Assembly: GCA_022605955.1 (NCBI GenBank)
Contig: JAKCOZ010000005.1
Span: 50,407,762 to 50,471,761, forward strand
From: Rallus limicola
Lineage: Eukaryota; Chordata; Aves; Gruiformes; Rallidae
Reading direction: 5' to 3'
DNA: 64,000 nt
Both the position numbers and the translations under genes were made by a program. Shown piece after piece: positions 51,541 to 64,000 of the stretch; position 1 is the stretch's first letter; each line of letters begins with the position of its first letter. Below the pieces are notes generated by a model that did no database searches, was not told the DNA's origin, and worked only from the letters and a program-made list of their open reading frames with translations.

Positions 51541-54500
51541 TCAGGAGTCTTCTAAGTATGGATTAGCAACAAGCTTCTATGCCTTTTTATTGTGTTGAAG
51601 GGCGGGAAGGTCTGTCAGAATGGTTCTTGTTTCTAGCATTGAATCCAATTGGGTCCACTTAAAGAATGCTGCCTAATTAGCATTTATTGTCCATTAACTT
51701 ATTTTGTGAGTTGACTGTCCAAATAGTTAAGATTTGATCATTAAACTGTCTAATAGAGTCTGTGTGGAAGGCCACTCCCACGTATTTTCCAACAGCAATG
51801 TAAAACTTAGTTCCATGAGAATATGTCATGTCCTTCAGCAAAATATCCTTACTGCTGTCAGCCCAAGGTGAGGCCAGGTCTCTGAGAGGTTGAGCACAGT
51901 CTTACTTGCCTTTTTTTTCCACCCTCAAGGCAAATGCCACTCTATTTTTCCTGCCTGTCATCAGCAAAATCCATCTGGGAGTTGCAGGTGTTGTGCTGCT
52001 ATTGCTGTAACTCCACTGCCGTTGTGTTGCTCTGGCTACCAAAGGGTACTTCAGAGGAGCTGGACAGAAGTTTAAAAGAAATGCAGCATTGCACATTGGA
52101 TCCTTCTCTCTTCCAAATGCCTGAGGGGTAGAACAGTGTGAACAAAAACTTTAGCAGCTGCAGGTTGCCTAAAATACTTAACTCCTCTTTGCAGGGCTCC
52201 CTTGTTTTTCTTGACTAGAAAACAAACACACATTTTCAGAGGAAGATTTTGCATTCAGGTCTCCAAGTAGAGGTCTCTGGCCCTCCACAGGGCCCTACAT
52301 ATGATGGGATTGCAGTCAGTACTCATGCTTGGTTGTACTTGTGCCTCCACCACGAGCACTTGGCATGAACCCGATTGCTGGATAACTGCATCCACAGCTT
52401 TGCTCCAGCCAACAGGAATTTATTATGACTGAGAGTTTCTGAGGTCTTCTAGACAATAAAACAAACCAAAACGCAGCCCAAAAAAAGCCTCCCTTCTCTC
52501 TCTGTAAAGCTGTTTCCACTGTTTCCTCCTTACTGCCACCTCCGTTGTGCTTGACTTGCTTGACACAAAGCTCCTAAGCCCTCCGAGGCACATCCGGGTA
52601 GGTGGCTATATATCACTTCACACAGTGGGAACCTTAACCTGCCATCAGGCTGCAGCAGCAATAAATGACAGTAAAGCTTGACAAATGTGGCTGGGTTGTG
52701 CCATTTTTGTGCAACAACAGTGAGTCTGAGCGATTTGAGTGCCTTCATCCCAGAGGCACTGCCTTCTGCAACGTCTCTGAAAAGCCTGAAACCCTCACTC
52801 CTCCTCAGAACTATTGAAGCCAGGTTAAGGGCATTGCTCCTTGCTGCAATTTGTCAGTGCCAGCTTAGCAAGTCCCAGCTCTCTTTCTCTGAGTGCACAG
52901 GCTCTAGCTGGACTTGCACATAGTTCCAAGTGTGTCCGAGAGCCAAAACTTTATCGCAGTCCATCTCTGTCTCCTCGCAGGAACAGTTAGTGGAGGAGTT
53001 AGAGTGGTCTGTTTGTGCTGGTGTGACAGCCGGCTCCTGTTTTGGATTAGAGGATGGTGGTTTTCCCTCCCTCCTCTCCCTTATTTGTGGGAAGAAGAAA
53101 ATCTTCATGGCTTTTTCATACCTCTTTTGCCCCCTCTTTGCTCTGGTGCAAATGAAAGCCCCAAGCCCTGGCTCATGGGCTGTATCCGTGTGTGCTGCCC
53201 AGGGGCTTGACTATGGTTAGCCCAGGGCATGAAATAGCAGTGTGATAGTGGAGAGGTGTTCACACAGCCCCTGAATTTACCTGCAGCTCCCCCACACCAA
53301 GGGCTGCTGGCAGAAGACCAATTTTCAAAGCATGTCACAACTTGGGAGAGCATTGCAAAAGTGCTGCTTCCCTATCACACGGTAGGGTGGAGATCTGCTG
53401 GCTCCCATTCCCATTTTTCAAAGCAGGGCACAGACTGAATGTGACCCAGCAATAAGCCCCAAACACAAAGGAGTGCAAATAAATTACAAAACACAGCTGA
53501 GAATGGTGGGGGCAGCCATCAGCAGAAACACTGCAACCCCCCTGCCCGCTGTGAGGCCTGCCGTGAGACTCACTGCTTACGTGCCAATACAGCTCCACAG
53601 TGCCTGGGCCTGATGCAACATCTACATGGCATTCCCCCTGGGCTGGAAAGGCTGTGGTTGCCCACAGGGATGAGGAAGGGGTTTTGCTGTGTGGGGTTGT
53701 CTCACCCACACTGGTTTTCCTGTTGTGTGGCTGGATGGGGGTGAGGGGAGAGGCGGTGAAAGGGGAGCTCTGCTGGCTGCTCGCACAGCGCCCTTGAGAG
53801 ATAATCCCAAATCATTAGCTTTCTTTTCCTGCCATTTGCTTCTGTCCCTGCTCACGGGTTGCCTTTGACTCCATCACTACATTCTGAGGGTTTACAGGCA
53901 CCTTTAGGCAGCCTTGCTGAGGCACTGGCAGCAGGGTATGCGGTGGGTCCTCTGCTCCCAAACCTGTCTTTCTGACAGGGTGTCTTCTCTCAACACTGAC
54001 TCTGCTGGGCAGCCTGACCCCAGAGGTACCAGCCTGCAAAGAACTTCAGGTTGTTGTAATTTTACTTCCTGGACACTGCACAAATTCAAACTTGTCTTCA
54101 GAAAAAAGCCTCCAGAAACTGAAAATAGGAAATCGGGGTTTTTTCCACAGGTTCTCCTGCCTGAGCTTTGCTGTCAGCTGTGGTCCATATCCAACAACCT
54201 AATCTGACTCAGCTACTCCAGCCCCCCTGTTTCAGAGCACCATGCGCCTCTCCAGTGCTGAATGCCCTGAACACCCCTGCCAGCATTGTGCTGCCAGGCT
54301 GAGCACCATTTGCCCGGCTGTAAACACTCCACCTGCTAAACCATCGACCCATCTGCTCTGCCATCTGCTCTCCACAGCCTTCCTCACTTCTGTGCTGTGC
54401 AGTTGTCTCCTGAGCAAGCCACGGTCCTGTGCTGAAAGAGCAGGACTGCATCATTTTTTTAATTGAGGGAGACATTTCTGCATTTGTATGGCAAGGTGCT

Positions 54501-55474
54501 ATAGGTTTACTGGGACATCATCATGGCAGGCACCGACTGGTTGTATAGTAAATGGTGCTGATACACGTAGCTACAGGTGCTGGCCCTGAAGCTATGAAAC
54601 ACTGCTGCCCTCCAACCAACCTCTGTGCTACTGGATTACCCCACCTACAGCTGCTTAGATCCTGATGCCCAAGAAACCTGTATTTTCTAGGACTCTCTGA
54701 GCAGCCTTGCCTCTGAATCAACATACCCCAGGCATTGATGTTGTCACACATATTCCCAGTCCTGCTAAGCTTAGCAGCAGCATAAGACAGTGTTCAAGTA
54801 CTCTGGGATGAGCCCCATGGACTAGGGCTGGCCAGGATGTGAGTGGTTCTGCAGGACTGGGACTGTTTATCCACAGTAGCCAAGCAGAAAAAGGGAGAAT
54901 GGGAGAGGAGAAGGAAGCACACAGTAAAGCTCCTAGGAAAATGCACTGTGGACAGTTTGGTCTGGCTCCTCAGAGACTCCTGGCGACTGCTGTGATCTCC
55001 TTACTGTGAGACCCAGGGGTCATCCGTTGTCACACACACTGAGCACCCTGTTTTCTTTCTAAGAATCAAGCTGGTATATTTAGAAGAAATTACAGTCATT
55101 TTTGAGCTTATCTGCAAGTTCTAGGCTTATTCTCTGGATTTTAAGTTTTATTTAGAACAAATAAGGTTTCTACATTTGATTAGTGAAGTGTGCAATGTAT
55201 ACATTATAATTATGTAATTAATTCCCTAATCTCTGTGATGAACTTTCCTGGCATAACTCAGTACAGTTATCCAAAAGCTTCTTTTTAGTTTCTGAGGAAG
55301 AATAATTTTAAAAATAAAAATATGATTTCTCCTACTCTCTCTATCCAAAGCATTTCATTCATATATTCCTCTTAGACTGACTGAAGCAGTTGTTAGATCC
55401 ACTATGGATATATAATCCAAATATAGGCATAAATCACGGTACCATTACTAAATGTTTTCCTTTCATAACATTTC

Positions 55475-55497
55475 GGGGGGAGGGGAGGGGGGGGAGG
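55475..55497 (+). repeat. G-rich tract, potential G-quadruplex
   Basis: Four or more runs of three to eight G separated by single A (ggggggaggggagggg and on). This satisfies the simple G-quadruplex pattern on the plus strand. There is no gene beside it that would assign a role. Confidence 0.7.
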
Positions 55498-58400
55498 CAG
55501 GGAATGACTGCTTCCATCCAGCTCTGTAAATCACTGAAATGTCCCTTACAAATACCTGTGTGTGAAATGCCTTTCAAAAGTCTAGTTTACACCACTTACA
55601 CAGTCAATAATTTTCTAGTCCAACACATGCCCCAAAAGAAAAGAATGATAGCAGAGCCTAAGAACCTCTTGCCCTTCACCACTGTTTGCAGGAAGCTTGA
55701 TTAGTAATTTAGCATCACAACCACATGCATCATTTGCCTTTGTAGCCATCCATCACCATGAATTCAAATGCCACATGTAGTCATTCTCATGTGAAAGTGC
55801 CCAGTTTGCCTCCCAAACGAGCTCTGACTAACTGGTTACTTTAATTAGGCACCAAGTTGCCTGAGCTATTTGTTGCACAAATGATTTTTCTCATACTCAA
55901 ACCTCTTACGTGAAAAAGTCAACCTTAAGGAGTGTGAGGACACAGTTCATAGAAAAACCAGTGTAACCTTTCACTAAAACATAAATCAGATCAACTCTGA
56001 CATACGTGAAAATATTTGGGGAATGCTTAATGACATATTTTTGCTCTTGTAAATTACTTGCTTTCAGCTGATTCTAGAAGCAGAAGTAAGGGAAGCTCAG
56101 CTCACACCAGGATATGTCAGGAATCGAAACCACTAGCTTTCTCGTGACAGTTTCACAGATCTTTGGCTCCTATACCTTCCAATAAAAACACACATATATT
56201 TCAAACAAACATAAAACCCCCAAGCCACTAACCTCTCTGAGGTTCACATAAAGCTGATTTCTAACTATTTTTCAAAATAATGATGCTTAATACCACTTAG
56301 ACATTTTTCCCCTTCAGAATATAATGCAAACACCAGTTGAGATAGTTTTGCTGTATAAAAGAATGATCCCGTTCAACACCAAACTCTCATTCCCACCCCT
56401 CCCCAACCCCCTCCCCATGCATGTCCTCTGAGTTTCTTCTTCATGCTAAAATTTCCATTTTGGAATTCAAGTAATTCTTTCGAGTCATTCTGCTAAGGCA
56501 GGTTCATTGGATTAAAATGAGAATGACGTGAGGCAAGGGAAAAAAAGGTTCCTGCATCTGCTTATTTTGAGGGCAAAGCGAGCATTGTGCCTGGCTGACA
56601 GTCAAAGGGATGGATGCTGGGACAAACCACACAGCAAGCAAATGAGGAGGTGACCTGTGGAAAGAGGAATGACATTAGCTTTCTAGGGCTGGTGCAGAGT
56701 ATGGGATACTTAGGAAAAAATAACACGAGTTGGACTAGTAAAATACGTGAGCTCTCCTGACTCACTGCTAGGTGGAAGATTTTATATCTGTACTCCATTA
56801 TTAGACTACTTAGCCACATCTTAGAGAAATGGGAAGAAACAGGTTCAGCTCAAAACCTTTAGTGCTCAACACTGGTCAACTGAGGCTGCAAATGCCCTAC
56901 TCTACAAGGGGAGAGAGCTGGGAGTTCAGTGGGCAGGTAGAAAGGTATTTAAAATCAGATGGCTGCATGGATAACAGCTGTTCCCTGGGCTCTGTGAATG
57001 TCAGGCGCTGCCCACCGCTATCAAAATCAAGTGGTGTTTGTTCTGTTAACTACAGAGAAGAAATAACATTTGCCCAGCAGTGAAGAACAGTTACTATGTC
57101 TTTGGAGATCAGAGCATTTATCAGCAGGCTTGGAAATCATATAAACCTTATCTCCTTGTTTGTGTTTTTAAAAAACAGATAACTTTGCCCTCTGAAGATA
57201 CTGCTATCTTTATTGGGCAGATGAAGTGGGCTTGGTGCCTGTTCTTCTTCAGGCATTCACATTCCTGCTCCATGAAATTTTCCTGGGATTTGGACTGTTA
57301 TTTACATGCCATAATCACCTTAGCATATTTTGACTTGTTTCAGCCACTCTGGACTACACATTTGGCCAGGTTTGGATGGTGAACCTATGGGTTCCCCTTC
57401 TCTGATCAAAAACTGTAGACCTGTACTTCTCTGCAGTAAGTCAGCCGATACTTCCAGATATGTGGCCACTTACAGCCCCCTTTCAGGAAGCAAAAATGTT
57501 AGTTGGAAGTATTTAGTACATGAAAGGTCCCCTCCTAGCCTGAAGGGTTTCCTTCCAATATAAAATACTGAATTTCAACTTTGGTCTTAAAATCTGGAGT
57601 GAGATGAGCAAACACGTGGATTTAGCAAATTTCCCTAGGTGCAGCCGTAAACCTCCCGCACCAGGGCTAGGCACCACTGTGGGCCAGCCAAAGGATCTTC
57701 CTTGCCACAAAAGCGTTGTCCTGATTTCTGTGGCATGCAGAGAGAAGGCACCCTAGTCTCCGTAGGGTTTAATCTCAGCTCTGACAGGAGCTGAATCCCC
57801 TGCAACACTCGGCGCTGCTCCACCACTTGGCTTTGGAGGGAAAAGCCTGCTAGGCAGACTGGAAGTTATAGCTAAAGGAAGCAGGAAAGTCAGTAGTTGT
57901 TGGATGATGTTGTCAGGAAAACATGTTTTTAGTGCACAAGGGCTCAGGGACATGGCAAACTGCCTGAAAGAAAAACTCGTCCTTGCTCGATCTGCCTGTG
58001 CTGGTGTGGAGAGCCAGGTCTCCTCCTTGCTCAAAGCAAGGATAAAACTGAGGCCTTCTGCAGCCTTACTGGTTTGGATTGAGCCTGCAACATGGAACCC
58101 AGAAACACACTGAGATGCTTTTCCAAAGGTGGAAACTCTGGTTTTTTTCAGTGAATACTTTGCTGCTCCCTGATGTGAGGGACATTATGGAATGCAAAAA
58201 TACCTAGATGTAAAAAATAGACTGAATCTATTTACTCAAATGTTTACTCAGAATATAAGACAGTAACTTTCACACCTTTCAAAAACAGTGCCTTATATTC
58301 TGATATTCTCCTGATGTGAAGAATCCTGGAAAAAATCTTACTTAAATACATGGGTGTTCTACATTTGCATAGAATAAAACTGATTTCTTTGCCCTAGCAG

Positions 58401-60650
58401 AAAAAAACTCGAGGAAAAAAAAACCCAATCCAAAGCTCTATGCGTCTTTAGAATTTCAAACCAAGGGAATATACATTCCTGTGGCTTCACAGAGGACACA
58501 ATACTTTAATTAAAGATCCCAAAGCAGTATATCCTACTCCCTCCACTCACACTGGCAACATTGAGTAGCCTGTGAAGCTGCTGGCATGGCTTCCCAGGGA
58601 AGGGTGCCTCCGAGCATAGCCTCTTCACACCAAGCATAGGACACTGAACCCACTGAAATCAACGTGAGGTTAACTCAGATCATAGCTATTCCCCTGACCA
58701 TGTATTACAGACTGCTGGATTTTGTTTCAGTGATGAGCTTCAAGTACAGCCAACAGTGAATAGAGGCATGTTGACCTCATAGTTGTGAATACAGATTAAG
58801 CATCCAAGACAATTAAAAGCAGAAAATACATGCCATCTCCAAACCCCTGCTGAATCAGTGCTAGAAATTACCGTGGCCCCATCCAACTGAAAAGACGTTA
58901 ACACCCGCTGTAGAGGAGGTTGGAAGGCAGCCATCCTGGATGGATTGCTTATGAGCACTGACTAGAGTCAAACCAACTTCAGTCGGAGATTTACACAAGC
59001 CTCGTAATCTAATAGTAGAGTTTACTTTACAAGAGTGCCACACCAAAGATAGTAAAATGCAATTTTAGCTAACAAATCTACATGCTTCCACAGAAAAGCT
59101 ACAGCCATCATGGAACATGTCAGCACAGCAGAGCGCCTGGCGCAGATTTATAGTTTTCAGTTTATTGCTGAGGAGTTATTGTTAATTCTATTGTTATGGA
59201 GTTACTGCAATTAAAATTTCCAGTCACACTTATAATTTTTAAACTTAGCTAATAAAAGCCGGTAAGTTCGGAGATGTTGTATGTTTTCCTGTGCTGTAAA
59301 ACATCTGAAACTTTTTCATGCTGGATTTTTGACCTAAGTTAGGGTAGAATTTGGAAGTCTATTGGCTATCATAAACTGGTTTTCCTCTGATTTGCTAGGA
59401 TCTGCAAAATTGCTTACAGATTTTTTTATTATAGTAAGAGATATAGCAAGGCAATACTTAGAAGTTTTCCCTCGTGCATGCCACAGGTACTGTATCTCTT
59501 AAGAGTCACTTTCCAAACTTTTCTGTTTCTTGCTTTATAAATCATGAAGAAGAATTATTATTTTTTATTGTAGAGGGGTAGACTTTTGGTGTTTTTGCTC
59601 ATGTGAGCAATGTTTTTTGTCTTTTCTGTCAAAGCTTTAAGAACACGTACTTTGCATTCTCTCTATGGGCAGCTGCAGGTACAAATCCTGATTCTGACCA
59701 CCTGTACTCATGTGTTTGGAAACATTAAGAAAAGAGCCTAGACAGGTGAGCAGAATAATTTTACCCAGCATACTTCCTAGCACCTTATGAACTACCCTCA
59801 GCAGCCTCACAGTGAACACATGCAGGATCCCACTTCTACTGACAAGGTTATGGATGTGCTTTTTAAATGCTCCAAGATTAACGTTAGTCTCCAATGCAAT
59901 TAACTTAGAGAGGTCCCAGTTGCCAAGCCCAGGTATTATTAAATATATATATCTATTGAGATATAATGTCCACACAAATAGAATTCCTCTTATAGAAGCA
60001 CAAATATATAAAACCCCTAAACATAACTATGGGAAAAACTACTAACAGAAAGCTCATATTCATCAGAAACCAACTTCACTGGACGTAAATTGCAGTTTGC
60101 ATCTTGCAATTTGTTGCAACAAGTGGGACTGGCTCTTTGTACTACAGAAGAGAGTTTCACTATCTTTGAGATCATACGATGGGTTAAGTATACAGACAGA
60201 GGAAGTAAGGAAAAAACCCGTGCAAGATGTGGAATAGAGATTACTGAATGGAAGGGTGTGTATAGGACTGAGAACCCTCTGAAAGCTTTGGGAGGCTTAG
60301 TGCACAAGCTCAAAACCCCTGCATAAAAAAGTGGATCAGAAACTTTTTAGCAGGCTGAATTAATTTGTTCATTCCTGATCTTACGTCCCATACACGAGAA
60401 AGAGCCAAAGCTTTACCCCAGGTGGGATGCACCTCGGCTGTACTTCTGGCCATATTTTCCCCCAGCGGTATCACTTATCACACAGCATCTTCAGGCTTTG
60501 CTTATCGAGCACAGCAGCTGGGAACATTATGTCTTTATAATCAGAGTGTCCAGTTTCTGTATCAAAGGACGCGAAACACACACCCACATCTCTTTGCAAT
60601 TTTTAAAGCCCATCATATACTGCAAATTTGTGCATTCTGCAGCAGAGCTT

Positions 60651-60684
60651 GAAAAGAAAGAAAGAGAGAAAGAGAAAGAGAGGG
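60651..60684 (+). repeat. Purine (GA/GAAA) microsatellite
   Basis: Imperfect gaaa/gaga repeat over about 34 bp, followed a few bases later by a 12-A run. Simple sequence. Confidence 0.85.
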
Positions 60685-62259
60685 GTTTATTTAAAAAAAA
60701 AAAACAACCCACAACTTACCAAAAATAACTGAAGTTCTCTAAAGTTGCCCTGAAGTTGAAATAGCCCAGAACACCAGTGCAGAGCTGCCTTAAACTCTCT
60801 CTCTTTCTCACTCCCCTTCTCTCTCCAGCAATTGGAAGGAGGGCTGTGCAGAAATTCAGCAAACAATTTTCCTTCTATGTCGACTGGGGCGTTCCTCTAC
60901 GGGCAGAAAGGGGATGGCTAAGCCAAGCCAAAGAGTGCTGTCGCAGATCACACAGCCTGTGAAATCCAATCCCTTTCTCTACTAAGACAACAGCTGTACG
61001 GCTTCAGCAGAGGCAGGAGCAGCAGATAGAACCCGGGCTTGTTGCTGGACAGGCTTTCTATGCGGGGGGGAATGCCGAGGAACAGGGGCTACACGGGTTT
61101 TCTGTAAGCTCCGTGGCTTCTCCCCACTTACTGCCTACAGCTACAGGCACGAGCGTACACAGGGTGGAGGTACGGGGCGATTTCCTCAGGACCAAAAGTA
61201 TATGGGATGTGGGCGCCCGTGCAAAACAAACATCTCTTTTCCTGAAATTCATTCCCAGCCTTGCTTCAGGACAGAAGTGGGTAATTAACATTATACGTAG
61301 TGGTAAATCCTCATGCAAGCGTGCACACACACAGGATGCAGTCTGTCACAACAGCGTGGTTCAAACAGGTCCCAAGGCTGTTCTGGAGTCTTCTTTAAGT
61401 TCATTTCTCCTTCTTGTTTTTAGTCAGCTGTTTAAATCTTTCCAAAAAAAGCCCGTAATGCTGAGCTGACAGACTCTACGGCACATGAAGTGTTACTGTG
61501 GCTCGCAGCATGGGAGTGCCAGGGTGCTCACTGCTGCCTTTGCAGTGTGCCCTGATACCCATGAAGAAAGCCTCTCAGTGCCAGCAAAAATTGATTTATT
61601 AAAATTCTCAGCCCCTCCTCTCACCTGTTTCTATTTCTCCACCCTCTGCAAAGTAAAGAAATTCACACCACTGCTGATTCCTCCTGCTCTGAAGATTCCC
61701 ACCCATCCTCTGATTCCTCCTCCCTGAAGCTTTAAAAAAAAAATCACAGCAACAGGTTTCAGTTGGGGCTTCCTTGTTTCACAGAAGTTCCTGGCTGCTT
61801 GTTTGCATGCTGTCAGATAGGTGTGAGGTGTGAGAGGGTGCAAAATGCAAACAACATGTAAGCAGCCCTGGACACATCCTCCAATTGCTCTGAATGCTCT
61901 GCTCTGCTCTGTTAGAGCAGAATGTGACCAGGTTGAAAACACACCAACTGAAGGAACACCCCTGTATTTACAGAGCAGTCTCATTTCATGTTGGGGCAGA
62001 TGTTGTGCCAGGGATTTTTTTGCTGTTGGCTCTGAACATGGTTCAGTACCTGCAGTTATGTAGATGTTGGATATCTGGAGCCAACTTTAGAATGGGAATT
62101 TATACAAAAGGCATGTGGAAATTTCACAGCAAAAACAGTAGAGTATAGCTCTGCTTCCATCCTTCATGGGTGCTTAATGCAGGCATTTGTGAAAACTAGG
62201 TCCTACCAGAGCTCAGTATTTATATTAAATCCTGTAATGATTTTTTGTGTAATTAGTGC

Positions 62260-62490
62260 ATTCTATTGTAGCTAATTATATATTATCTATTAATTATATA
62301 AGATTGCCTACATAGCATAATTTATAAGTACTATGTGTAATTGTATCTGACTAATTTGCACAGTTTATCTGCATATGAACTGGATACTGTGTCAAGTAAT
62401 GTGCATTTTTATTATGGTATTGTATATGTATTAAAGTATATCTAATATATAATGTATAATTATGCACTATATATCTAATCATATGTAATT
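62260..62490. repeat. AT-rich low-complexity region
   Basis: Dense in taattata, tatattatct and tataatg-like words with no clear period. No coding potential. Confidence 0.7.
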
Positions 62491-64000
62491 AATACAGATG
62501 CTATGTCAGGCACTCTGTAGTTCATACGCAACCTCTAACTTCTTGTGAGTGTGGCATCCACATCAAGAAAGAAGAGCTGTGCTGGCTGCAGCCAATGCAG
62601 GGAGGTACAGCAGTGAAGGAGGTGATGTGACTGTATCAGCACAAGGGATATGAGACTCCACGAGGTGACACATTTCAAGCAAGACCTGCCACAGCTGCCT
62701 CAAGGATGGAGGCAACCAGAAGGAACAGAAATCTTCTGAGGTGTGGTCAGCAGCAGGACAGTCAGTAAACTGATGGCTGGAGAACAAAACAAGACGTCTC
62801 CATTATTAGCTAGTTTGGGGCTTGCTCTGCTGCCACCCCCATTTCTATGCTCGGTCCTTGGGACTATACCAAGGTCCAGCCTTTCTGAACCATCCTTCAA
62901 CAAGATCCTGACACCGCGGTTTGATGCGGAGACAGCTCATTTGGATGCAGAAATCTGGCTCCCACCTCCCAGGCCAGCGGAGCAGGCCGCAGCACTTCAG
63001 CAGGCACAGAGCACGGTGTAACAGCAGCAGCAGCGTGCTTGGTCCCCACACAGTGCTTTATGTCAGCTGCCTTTGCTGAATATATTGATGGGCGTTGTTC
63101 TGATCTTTCCAGATTTTTAAAGCCCACATGAGACAAAACCTGACTAAGTCGAGAGAAGCCAACTGCTTTTCCATAAACCTGGAAAAAATGACTATATTCT
63201 TTTTCAAGGAATTGGGAAATCCACATTCATTGTCACTGGCATTTTTCCAGTCTCATCTCTGAACGTGTAAGCCCTGATGTCTGTCTGAGGAGTGCCCTGC
63301 TGCTGTAACGCCAGTGAATGCAACTCCTACATTGGAGATTTATCCCCACATAACTTCAAATCTTCCCTCTTGTCAGCCAATGCGGTGGAGTTCTGTGACT
63401 ATCAAATTATTTGACTGACATACATGCATAGTGTTGACTTGGTTTATTTTTAAATATTTATTGAATCCATCATTCATCTACCGAGCTATTTGAAAAATGC
63501 TACAAAGTTGAAAATTTCCAATCCTTCAAATGAACAAAGATGACTTACTCAGTAGGCACACAACAAATAGCCCTTGTGTTTACTCTTCTTGAAGGCTATC
63601 TAAGTATTAAAAGATAAACTCCTTGAATTATGCTGAAGCAATATTGGAAGTTCCTCTCTGCTCTATTGCCTTGCCAGGGAGTACCACTGTATTTCACGTT
63701 GCTCGATCCCACCTCTAACCCTGTTTCCAAATTCCCTGTATTACAACTTTGTTTTCTTTACTCAGTTCACAGGTAAGGCTGGGAACACACAATCAAATGA
63801 CACAAGCTTTCTTTTATTGGTGTTATCCACACCCAGACCTGTGAAGGGACTGATGTTTGACCATACATAAGGGTGTGCAGATTACTAATAATTGAGACAT
63901 GAGATGATAAACAATGGGAATTTTCTTGCGTTTTCTTTGGTTGAAAGAGAGGGAGGCAAAATGTTCACTGAAATTACAGCAAAGCCTACTCTGAACCAGG

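Larger units (their letters stand above)
51541..64000. other. Distal upstream region without recognised genes
   Basis: Mixed composition, somewhat more GC-rich around 53-54.5 kb and 60.9-61.6 kb, with the G-rich tract, the GA microsatellite and the AT-rich block listed above. No CpG-island-like promoter stands out, and no exon of a neighbouring gene could be supported. Confidence 0.55.

Noticed and set aside
54700..54751. Possible first AHNAK2 exon on the minus strand (starts MCDN, followed by a gtatgt donor in phase 1)
   Set aside because: Only three residues agree with the remembered mammalian start. The intron would be about 21 kb, and nothing promoter-like lies upstream. Similar chance candidates occur elsewhere.
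1..64000. tRNA, rRNA, microRNA or endogenous retrovirus sequences
   Set aside because: None was recognised by eye. Short or diverged copies would need a profile search.

Overview
The window looks like a piece of a bird (or at least sauropsid) nuclear genome. It carries several CR1 LINE remnants with the typical terminal repeats, spliceosomal introns, AT-rich non-coding DNA, and no prokaryotic gene organisation. One protein-coding gene is recognisable: a minus-strand orthologue of AHNAK2, a giant PDZ-containing scaffold protein. Six consecutive coding exons can be read with consistent splice sites and reading frame, at 33786-33710, 32928-32839, 32096-32040, 31468-31327, 30561-30380 and 29582-6549. 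Together they encode at least 7,859 residues. The first coding exon, with the start codon, could not be placed. It lies upstream (coordinates above 33.8 kb) or outside the window.

Layout. Positions 1 to about 5.6 kb are 3' flanking DNA with a CR1 fragment and a 27-bp tandem duplication. About 5.6-6.55 kb is the likely 3' UTR. 6.55-29.58 kb is one uninterrupted 23-kb terminal exon: a unique amino-side segment (29.58-28.12 kb), a 16.2-kb GC-rich array of near-identical 1,098-bp (366-codon) units (28.12-11.93 kb), a block of old diverged copies of the same unit (11.9-8.0 kb) and a conserved tail (8.0-6.55 kb). 29.6-33.8 kb holds five small exons separated by short introns. They encode an acidic linker, a conserved proline-rich segment and the PDZ domain, which is split across two exons. 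One of these introns has a GC rather than a GT donor, and another contains a CR1 copy. 33.8-64 kb shows no gene I can recognise. It contains a CR1 3' end, a CR1 copy carrying decayed ORF1 but lacking nearly all of ORF2, simple repeats and otherwise featureless AT-rich DNA. It is probably intron 1 and/or 5' flank of AHNAK2.

The standout is the array: 14 complete units plus about two thirds of a fifteenth, differing by scattered single substitutions, embedded with sharp composition boundaries in an otherwise AT-rich exon and flanked by clearly older copies. It looks like a recently homogenised or expanded coding macrosatellite with higher-order (3-unit) structure. Because the unit is a multiple of three and two antisense frames lack stops, two 5,400+ codon antisense reading frames also run through the array. 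I treat these as artefacts of the repeat, not genes. The units themselves are coding sequence, not a CRISPR-like or other non-coding array.
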